Assembly: GCA_949299165.1 (NCBI GenBank) | Contig: CASFZJ010000008.1 | Span: 1 to 55,224, forward strand | Length of the DNA: 55,224 nucleotides | Direction of reading: 5' to 3' | Source: an uncultured bacterium | Lineage (GTDB): Bacteria > Bacillota_I > Bacilli_A > RFN20 > CAG-826 | Part shown: positions 49,438 to 55,224 of the stretch, piece by piece | How the letters are laid out: every line of letters starts with the position of its first letter | Numbering within the stretch: the stretch's first letter is position 1 | Translations under genes and position numbers: made by a program | The notes under the pieces: model-generated | The model's input: only the letters and a program-made list of their open reading frames with translations | What the model was told of the DNA's origin: nothing | Databases searched by the model: none

Positions 49438-50886
49438 CTAAAATATTAATAAACCTATTGGATAAGATACAAGAAGTGCAACTATTAAAGATAATATCAT
49501 TAATATTGAGCCATAAATAAAGACATCTTTTGTTGAACAGGTTTCGCTTGAAGCAATAATTGCAATATGTGGCATCGAAGGAGGTGTTGCAAAAGCAAAA
49601 CTAGATAGCATGCCTACAATGCATATCGTCGCTTCTAGATTAAGTGAAGTTAAAGTAGAAGAAATAATAGTGCCAGCTACTGTGCCAACAAGAGTTGCTG
49701 TAACCATGTTTGACGATAAATTTGTTTGAACAATTGCCCATAAAGCAAAGATAAATAAAAGTAGGATAGGGGCAAGATTAACTAGTGAATTTCCAAGATT
49801 TGTTTGAAGGAAAGTGATGAGTCCTATGTCTTGACTTTTTATTGCTTCGCCTAGTGCTAAAGTTGCTGCGCACATTATTAAACTTCCCCATGGAATACCT
49901 TTTTTAAAAGCTTCATCAAGAGTTATTAATGGTTTGTTATCTACTCTTATAACACAAAGTAATATTGTGCCAAGAAGTGGAGGCATAATAGTTCCATACT
50001 TATTAAAGAACTCATATATCGGATAATAGATGAATTCAAATAGAGCAGGAACAATCCATAAAACCAAAACAGAGATAAAAATAATAAGAGTAATTATTTC
50101 TTTTTTAGTTAACTTTTGCGTGGTTTCTTTTAGTTTTGAGACGTTTTCAAAGTTTAGTCCGTCTTTCTTTGGTCTTAAAAATATGAGTAACATGAAATAC
50201 ATTAAGATGAATAAAATAAGGCCAGTTGGGAAAGCAAGGGCGATATATTCAAAAGTAGAGACTTCAATATTTGCTGCGTTTATAGCAAGTAGAGGAAAAA
50301 CATGAGCAATAGGTGTCATGCCACTACTTAAAGAGACAGTAAAGCCAAGGCCTAAAAGCAAGATTTTAGCGATATTATCTTTTTTATCAATATTTAAGAT
50401 ATTTAATATTTCTTCAAGTATTGGAAGAAGGACAACAAATAGAACACTAGGGGAGATAAAAAGACCCAAAACTAAAGTTGCAAGTAAAAAGAAAAAGATG
50501 AATAGATAGGTATTTTTTTGTGCCACTTTGAAATTAACAAAAGTAAGTGCAACGCGCTTTATAAGAGACGTTTTAGAAAGCGCATAAGTACAAACAAAAG
50601 TAAAAAGCAAAAATGCAAAAGTAGAATTACCTAAACTTGAAGTAAGTACTTTGTTAAAGCCAAATTTATCGATGAAACCGAGTGCAAAAAGGCAAAGTAA
50701 ACTAGGCCAATCAATTCCAATGGTAAGCCACAAGATTAGTACGCCAACAAAAATAAAAATAACGCCAAAAGCATCACTAGAAAGGCCGTAAGTACTAGGA
50801 ATAAATTGTCCAACAAAACAAAGAATGATTGATAGAGGAATGATTATACTTCTAAATATCTTGTTATCTTTTAATCGAGTTTTCAT
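49438..50886 (-). CDS. SLC13/DASS-family anion transporter
   Basis: A 482-residue membrane protein with ~12 helices. Two hairpin motifs typical of divalent-anion:Na+ symporters are visible: SLSSGMTPIAHVFPLLAIN near 188-206 and TNLSSNMVTATLVGTVAG with ATPPSMPHIAIIASSE later. Substrates of the family are dicarboxylates, citrate or sulfate; the substrate here is unknown. It overlaps the U32 gene by 4 nt and is followed by chorismate mutase, so an aromatic-precursor substrate is conceivable. Confidence 0.85.
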   Translation of the reverse strand: MKTRLKDNKIFRSIIIPLSIILCFVGQFIPSTYGLSSDAFGVIFIFVGVLILWLTIGIDWPSLLCLFALGFIDKFGFNKVLTSSLGNSTFAFLLFTFVCTYALSKTSLIKRVALTFVNFKVAQKNTYLFIFFFLLATLVLGLFISPSVLFVVLLPILEEILNILNIDKKDNIAKILLLGLGFTVSLSSGMTPIAHVFPLLAINAANIEVSTFEYIALAFPTGLILFILMYFMLLIFLRPKKDGLNFENVSKLKETTQKLTKKEIITLIIFISVLVLWIVPALFEFIYYPIYEFFNKYGTIMPPLLGTILLCVIRVDNKPLITLDEAFKKGIPWGSLIMCAATLALGEAIKSQDIGLITFLQTNLGNSLVNLAPILLLFIFALWAIVQTNLSSNMVTATLVGTVAGTIISSTLTSLNLEATICIVGMLSSFAFATPPSMPHIAIIASSETCSTKDVFIYGSILMILSLIVALLVSYPIGLLIF

Positions 50887-52097
50887 TGTATCTTTTTACG
50901 TAATATATCGTATTTATTAAGTTTATATGGACATTTAATGTAGACATGTTCTTTGATGCGCTTAACTTCACTTACTGGATTATGTTCTAAATCAAGAATT
51001 TCAGATACGACAAACTTTTTATTAAATGAATCATTACTTGATAAGATTTCAAGTTCATCACCCAGTACAAATTTGTTACGGTGTTCAACAAGAACATAGT
51101 TATCTTTACTTTCTTCAAGAACAACAGCGATATATTTATAGGTTTCAGCTTGTTTAGAAGTGAGTAAATTTTCTTTATGAGTATCGCCAAAATAAAAACC
51201 AGTTGTAAAATCGCGACTTGCTGTTTTTCTTAGTTCTTCTAAATAGTCAAATGATGGCTTTTTATTTTCGTAATAATCATCGATCGCTCTTCGATAGGCA
51301 TTAACAGTTGTTGAAACATAATAATTTGTTTTCATTCTGCCTTCAATTTTTAAACTAGTAACGCCAGCTTCAACAAGATCTTTTATATGGTTAACCATAC
51401 ATAAATCTTTACTGTTTAAAACATAAGTGCCACGTCCATCTTCCTCAATTGGAAAATAAGTCGTTCCATCAATTTCGTTTTTAATTCCAAGAGCATAGTT
51501 CCATCTACATGGTTGAGCGCATTCTCCTTTATTAGAGTCTCTTCCAGTTAAATAGTTAGAAAGAAGACAACGTCCACTATAAGAAATGCACATTGCGCCA
51601 TGTCCAAAACATTCAATATCGATATCATCTCCTAATTCATCTTTAATTTCTTTTATTTCTTTGATTGAAAGTTCGCGAGCAAGAACGAGTCTTTTAGCGC
51701 CCATTTTTACCCACATTTTGGCTGAGTGAATATTAGTGACATTTGCTTGAGTTGAAACATGAAGTTCTAAAGAAGTGTATTCTTTTACTAAACTTGCAAT
51801 TCCTAAATCACTTACAATAACGCCATCTACTTTTGCCTCATCTAAAAATTTAAGATAATCTACTAAACCATCAAAATCTTCATTATGAGCAAGTATGTTA
51901 ACGGTGATATAAACTTTTACATTTCTTTCATGAGCATAATTAACGGCTTTAATAATTTCTTCTTCATCAAAATTGTTAGCGAATGCTCTTAAACCAAATT
52001 TTTTACCAGCAAAATAAACAGCATTAGCACCAAAATGAATTGCGCTAACGAGTCTTTCAAAATCTCCACAAGGAGCTAATAGTTCTAACTTTTTCAT
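50883..52097 (-). CDS. U32-family peptidase/tRNA hydroxylation protein
   Basis: A 404-residue U32-family protein: KKLELLAPCGDFERLVSAIH, FGANAVYFAGKKFGLRAFA, HVSTQANVTN, FGHGAMCISYSGRCLLSNYL, CAQPCRWNY and LKIEGRMKTNYYV. Family members described as collagenase-like peptidases include TrhP, which is needed for 5-hydroxyuridine in tRNA wobble position 34; the four conserved cysteines fit an iron-sulfur site. ATG 52097 gives the family start; ATG 52103 is also in frame. First gene of the U32-transporter-chorismate mutase operon. Confidence 0.9.
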   Translation of the reverse strand: MKKLELLAPCGDFERLVSAIHFGANAVYFAGKKFGLRAFANNFDEEEIIKAVNYAHERNVKVYITVNILAHNEDFDGLVDYLKFLDEAKVDGVIVSDLGIASLVKEYTSLELHVSTQANVTNIHSAKMWVKMGAKRLVLARELSIKEIKEIKDELGDDIDIECFGHGAMCISYSGRCLLSNYLTGRDSNKGECAQPCRWNYALGIKNEIDGTTYFPIEEDGRGTYVLNSKDLCMVNHIKDLVEAGVTSLKIEGRMKTNYYVSTTVNAYRRAIDDYYENKKPSFDYLEELRKTASRDFTTGFYFGDTHKENLLTSKQAETYKYIAVVLEESKDNYVLVEHRNKFVLGDELEILSSNDSFNKKFVVSEILDLEHNPVSEVKRIKEHVYIKCPYKLNKYDILRKKIQ

Positions 52098-52103
52098 ATG
52101 CAT

Positions 52104-52247
52104 TAATAGTTTATATCAATTGAGGTTAAATTACTTGTAAAAGTAGTGATTATGAGGAAAGTTTAAACGCATAATTTGATTATCATTTTTTTAATCTGAA
52201 GGTTTTCGTCCCTAATATTGAGAGTGTACCAACATCGTTGTTAGCAA
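52104..52247. other. Intergenic region upstream of the U32 operon
   Basis: No gene. It separates the U32 operon from the repeat array; no strong promoter match was fixed. Confidence 0.4.
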
Positions 52248-52343
52248 ACTCGCTCATAAAATTTGAGAATTCAAGAAAAACTCGCTCATAAAATTTCAAA
52301 AATCCTTAAAAAGTCGCTCATAAAATTTCAAAATTGTTTAATA
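52248..52343. repeat. Direct-repeat array, 32-bp period, three units
   Basis: Units starting at 52248, 52280 and 52312 share A(C/G)TCGCTCATAAAATTT(C/G)A. Their second halves are variable and A-rich, as in the array at 48917. On the minus strand the core reads AAATTTTATGAGCGA. Confidence 0.8.
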
Positions 52344-52368
52344 AACATTGTTGAAATGTAAAACAATT

Positions 52369-52414
52369 TACCTCAAAAGTTGAAAATAAAATACCTCAAA
52401 AATTGAAAACGATT
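52369..52414. repeat. Direct repeat, 23-bp period, two units
   Basis: TACCTCAAAA(G/A)TTGAAAA at 52369 and 52392. On the minus strand it reads TTTTGAGGTA, similar in form to the neighbouring TTTTATGAGCGA units. Confidence 0.6.
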
Positions 52415-52749
52415 ATCAATTTATGCGATAAAATACGTATATTTTTATCATATGAATTTATGGAATATTTTAATGGTGTTAAAGAGTGTAAATTGGATAT
52501 AAAATTTGGAATTATTTTCTTCTATTTAATTGTTAGTCCAAAAAGAAGTGATAGAACTATTTTTTAATCAATAAGCATACATTTAAGAGAAATTTTTAGA
52601 TGAGAAAGAGAAAATATATTAATAAGTGAACAAGTATCTTCAATCAAACTTTTAATAGTTTATGTAAAAAAAGCGAAAGATTTTTTCTTTTCCGCCATTC
52701 ATCGTTTAAAATATTAACAATCACTTATTCGTTTTGTAGAAATGTGTCG
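52415..52749. other. 335-bp non-coding stretch before the ATPase gene
   Basis: No ORF with coding features, no clear SD before the ATPase start, and no confident promoter. AAAAAAGCGAAAGA...TCTTTTCCGC around 52667-52694 could form a weak hairpin. Confidence 0.4.
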
Positions 52750-54156
52750 ATGAACAATAAACTATTTGGGAGAAAAGAAGAACTCGAATTATTAACTGAG
52801 CGCTTTAATAGCAATCGTTTTGAGTTTGGATATTTATATGGCGAAAAGTTTATTGGAAAAAGTTCCTTTGTTAAAATGTTTTGTAAAAGCAAGAAACATT
52901 TAATTTTTTATGCAAAAGATTCTGAAGATATCGATATTAGACTTACTTTTTCAGAAACTTTGAATGAAGCAAAGAAAGATATTGGATTTTATGATACTTG
53001 GTATGACTTTTTTGTAGAACTTGATAACTATGTTGGTGATGAAAAGATTGTGGTTGTGATTGAGGAATATCAAAATATTTTAATTGGTCGAGATGGGAAA
53101 AGGAAAAAATCTGTTTTTGATTCATACTTACAAAAAGCGGTTGACTTGCTCTTTAAAAAGAGAAAATTTACTTTGATATTAACATCAAGTAATGTTTCTT
53201 TTATTAATGGTGAAATCGTTGATATTAGAGCGCCTTTATTTTTAAGACACACTTTTTCGCTTAAGCTATTTAAACTTGATCTTGATGAAGCTTTACTTGG
53301 TTATAAAGAAGTTAAAGATAATTTTGAAAAAGCTAAATTCTTGTCTTTGACTAATACATACCCTAATTACATTTCGTTAATTAATGCAAAAAAGTCATTT
53401 GATGAAAACCTAGATAATTTATTTTTTAATCGTGATGCAATAATCGTAAACAATACAAGTAAGGTAATAAAAAGTGAAATCTCAAAAGGTGGTTTATACG
53501 CTTCCTTAATTAAATATATCGCTAGTGGTTTAGATACAGTAAAATCACTGTCTGAATACTTTAAAATGCCAAGTGCAAAAATAAGTAAATATTTAAAAGA
53601 ACTTTTAAACGATGAAGTTATTATTAAAAGAAAAACATTTAAAAAACCAAAAAATGTACGTTATGAAATTAAAGATCCAATGCTTGCATTTTATTACCGT
53701 TTCATCAGAGATAATGAAGACTTGATTAAAGATGGATTTGGAAAAAAGATTAAAGCAAAGTTTAAAAATGAAATAAATGATTTTATTTCTAACGAATTTA
53801 AAAAGCTTTGTTTAACATATCTAGATTATTTGTGTAAAAATTTAAAGCTGAGTGGTTTCTTTTTTGAATTTGAAAATTATCATTACTCTAAGATAAATAA
53901 AAAAAGTGCTAGAAGAATTGATTTTGTTTCTTGTGATGAAGACAAATTATTAATTGTTTCATCTAAGTTTTCGTTAGACAAAGAAACAATTGATGATTAT
54001 TATTCATTGCTTTCTGATTTAAAAGCAAAAGATTTTGCAGCTTATAAAACCATAGAACTTTATATTTTTAGTGCAAGCAGTTTTACCGATGAACTCAAAA
54101 ATATAAAAGATGAACACTTACATCTTATTGATTTAGAAACAATGTATAATTGCTAA
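52750..54156 (+). CDS. AAA ATPase of the archaeal-ATPase/DUF234 type
   Basis: A ~468-residue STAND/AAA-like ATPase: FGRKEELELLTERFNSN, P-loop YGEKFIGKSSF, Walker B VVVIEEYQNIL, then LPLFLRHTFSLKLFKL-like and a winged helix (SLSEYFKMPSAKISKYLKEL) followed by the DPMLAFYYRFI motif and a C-terminal PD-(D/E)xK-like DUF234 region (RRIDFVSCDEDKLLIVSSKF). These proteins are common in archaea and host-associated bacteria; their function is not established. ATG 52750 or GTG 52744. A repeat array lies ~400 bp upstream. Confidence 0.82.
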   Translation: MNNKLFGRKEELELLTERFNSNRFEFGYLYGEKFIGKSSFVKMFCKSKKHLIFYAKDSEDIDIRLTFSETLNEAKKDIGFYDTWYDFFVELDNYVGDEKIVVVIEEYQNILIGRDGKRKKSVFDSYLQKAVDLLFKKRKFTLILTSSNVSFINGEIVDIRAPLFLRHTFSLKLFKLDLDEALLGYKEVKDNFEKAKFLSLTNTYPNYISLINAKKSFDENLDNLFFNRDAIIVNNTSKVIKSEISKGGLYASLIKYIASGLDTVKSLSEYFKMPSAKISKYLKELLNDEVIIKRKTFKKPKNVRYEIKDPMLAFYYRFIRDNEDLIKDGFGKKIKAKFKNEINDFISNEFKKLCLTYLDYLCKNLKLSGFFFEFENYHYSKINKKSARRIDFVSCDEDKLLIVSSKFSLDKETIDDYYSLLSDLKAKDFAAYKTIELYIFSASSFTDELKNIKDEHLHLIDLETMYNC

Positions 54157-54287
54157 TTCTTTTTCTAATATCATAAATTTTGAAAATAAATTGAAATAAG
54201 ACAGGTTTTGCAGACTTTTTGAATGAGAATAATACATTAAGAAATAGAGACTTGCAGATTTCTAATGCAGTTAATGAAGATAATTAA
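54157..54287 (+). other. Intergenic, with a core copy of the interspersed repeat
   Basis: ACAGGTTTTGCAGACTTTTT at 54201-54220 follows the ATPase stop in the same orientation as other copies of the repeat family. Confidence 0.35.
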
Positions 54288-54653
54288 ATGCAAATAAGGA
54301 AAATGGAGTTCTATTCGATACTCAAAAAAGCAAATATTGAAAATTCAAAGCCGGACATTCATTATAATGAGCCGGATATTGAATGCTTAAAACCGGACAT
54401 TAATATGTTAAAAACTGGCTTTCCTGATACAGTATTTCTTTCCGACTCAGATAAAATCAGTTCAAATACAGACATTGAAATCAGCAAGTTATTTAATGAA
54501 TTTGGCTATAAAAAGTTATTTGGAAGAAGCGATGTAATGAGTTTGCTAAACATTAAATCTTCAAGAGCATCTGAACTAATTTTGAGTTTAAAAAATATGA
54601 TTTAATTTATCCGGTTTCTGGATACGGCAAAGGAAAATAAAGATTTAAAAACC
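54288..54653 (+). pseudogene. Remnant of a helix-turn-helix protein (Fic/AlbA_2-type C-terminus)
   Basis: The ORF 54288-54605 ends LFGRSDVMSLLNIKSSRASE then LILSLKNMI. Adding one A to the A6 run at 54590-54595 restores KKYDLIYPVSGYGKGK, and the next codon is TAA followed by AGATTT, where related proteins have KGKYRF. So a 1-nt deletion and a stop mutation have broken the typical C-terminal winged helix of Fic or AlbA_2 DNA-binding proteins. The N-terminal part contains repeated (K/E)PDI motifs and is otherwise unrecognised. Confidence 0.6.
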
Positions 54654-55036
54654 GTAATAAGAAAACTTTTTGATCTTAAGGATTTATTTTTAAATCTACC
54701 AATCGATTTTGCCGAGATTAACAAGAAAATAGATATCGCCATCATCCAAGTTACGTATAATTTATATAATGCTAATTACAGTGGCAGAATAATCTATAAT
54801 AAAGATGGTAAAGTTTTTTGAAAATTAATAAATGGTTATGGAAATCGATAGCAATTTGCTAAATTAAATGTTGATTTATACTTTGGTGCTAATAATTTTA
54901 GTGATGTTAGCACGAAAGTAACAAACAGAAGAAACATATAACAAGATATAAAAAGATATAATAAGTTATAAAAAAATTTGAAACATATAATAAGTTATAA
55001 AAAGATATTAAAAATTTTCCCGTTGCTAAAAGATGT
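54654..55036. other. Decayed and repetitive stretch
   Basis: From ~54606 the frame of the preceding ORF stays open for ~70 codons (ending DGKVF, stop ~54819) without a start, likely pseudogene DNA. Around 54935-55010 are two imperfect copies of ATATAATAAGTTATAAAAA, ~35 bp apart. Confidence 0.4.
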
Positions 55037-55042
55037 TATAAT
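55034..55042 (+). promoter_or_regulatory. Extended -10 promoter of the RNA candidate
   Basis: TGT TATAAT (55034-55042); the -35 is weak (TTTTCC at 55015-55020, 16-base spacer). Start predicted near 55046-55049. Confidence 0.55.
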
Positions 55043-55045
55043 GAA

Positions 55046-55210
55046 GGAATTTTATTTTCATCATCCTACGGTTAAGTAGAATTTTCCGCCTGCCTCGTTT
55101 TGATGTCATTTTAAAAACTAAATAATGTATTGGTAAATAACTTACATTTGCCCAATTTTATAAAGTATTTAAGCAATAAAAAAGCGAAATTCCGTAAAAC
55201 TTCGCTTTTT
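55046..55210 (+). ncRNA. Candidate structured non-coding RNA
   Basis: About 165 nt between an extended -10 promoter and a strong terminator, without a coding ORF. Possible helices: CCTAC (to 55069) with GTAG (55076-55079); CATCA (55059-55063) with TGATG enclosing it; and the 5' end GGAATTT (55046-55052) with AAATTCC (55187-55193), which overlaps the terminator's 5' arm, so the two pairings exclude each other. This could be a 6S-like or regulatory RNA or a riboswitch leader for a gene beyond the window. I recognise no known family. Confidence 0.45.
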
Positions 55211-55211
55211 G
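55178..55211. terminator. Bidirectional intrinsic terminator
   Basis: AAAAAGCGAA (55179-55188) pairs with TTCGCTTTTT (55201-55210); T-runs are present on both strands. Confidence 0.88.
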
Positions 55212-55224
55212 GGTGAATTCAACC

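Noticed and set aside
52097-52103. Start codon of the U32 gene six bases upstream
   Set aside because: Both ATGs are in frame and lack an SD; the downstream one matches the usual family N-terminus, but the choice is not certain.
1-55224. Mycoplasma genetic code (TGA as Trp)
   Set aside because: Several genes end cleanly at TGA in overlapping arrangements (plsX/rnc, ftsY/ylxM, hsdR/TIR), and tryptophans are encoded by TGG.

Overview
Organism. The window is AT-rich DNA with a Bacillota (Firmicutes) housekeeping layout: PolC-type replicase, YlxM next to Ffh, TrmFO, and a gene order close to the yloU-to-polC segment of Bacillus subtilis. TGA is used as a stop (for example plsX, ftsY), so the standard bacterial code applies and this is not a code-4 Mollicute. 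The missing neighbours (no acpP, fabD/G, smc, codY/hslVU, uppS or proS where B. subtilis has them) suggest a reduced, probably host-associated member of the Bacilli/Erysipelotrichia/RF39 type. That placement is inference.

Region 1 (1-29216), core genome. The 3' part of a 5S rRNA gene is followed by asp23-like, fakA, plsX, rnc, ftsY, ylxM, ffh; then rpsP-khpA-rimM-trmD as an in-place inverted block on the minus strand; then rplS, rbgA, rnhB. Between rnhB and dprA lie two tandem ~480-bp cassettes, each encoding a 26-residue hydrophobic peptide with a charged tail and carrying a conserved promoter pointing back across the peptide gene. They look like an undescribed type I toxin-antitoxin-like locus. 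dprA, a small ORF, topA, trmFO, a Xer recombinase, rpsB, tsf, pyrH, frr, cdsA, dxr, rseP and polC follow.

Region 2 (29217-44171), accessory. tRNA-Arg(CCU) is followed by a RelE/Phd-type toxin-antitoxin pair, a decayed IS1595-type transposase, a membrane-anchored low-complexity protein, a large SF1 helicase, and a tightly coupled operon hsdM-hsdS-hsdR-TIR: a type I restriction system with a TIR-domain protein as its fourth overlapping gene.

Region 3 (44172-55224), surface, regulation and decay. A TetR regulator faces a small membrane protein across a palindromic operator. Next come a membrane gene split by one in-frame TAA, a collagen-like lipoprotein whose promoter spacer contains a run of nine G (candidate phase variation), a duplicated chorismate mutase segment, and an operon of U32 peptidase, SLC13-type transporter and chorismate mutase. 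An AAA ATPase follows; nearby are 32-33-bp direct-repeat arrays and what looks like the orphaned leader of a lost ATPase gene. A pseudogene and a structured RNA candidate with its own promoter and terminator end the window. A ~30-bp repeat recurs at gene 3' ends and once inside dxr.
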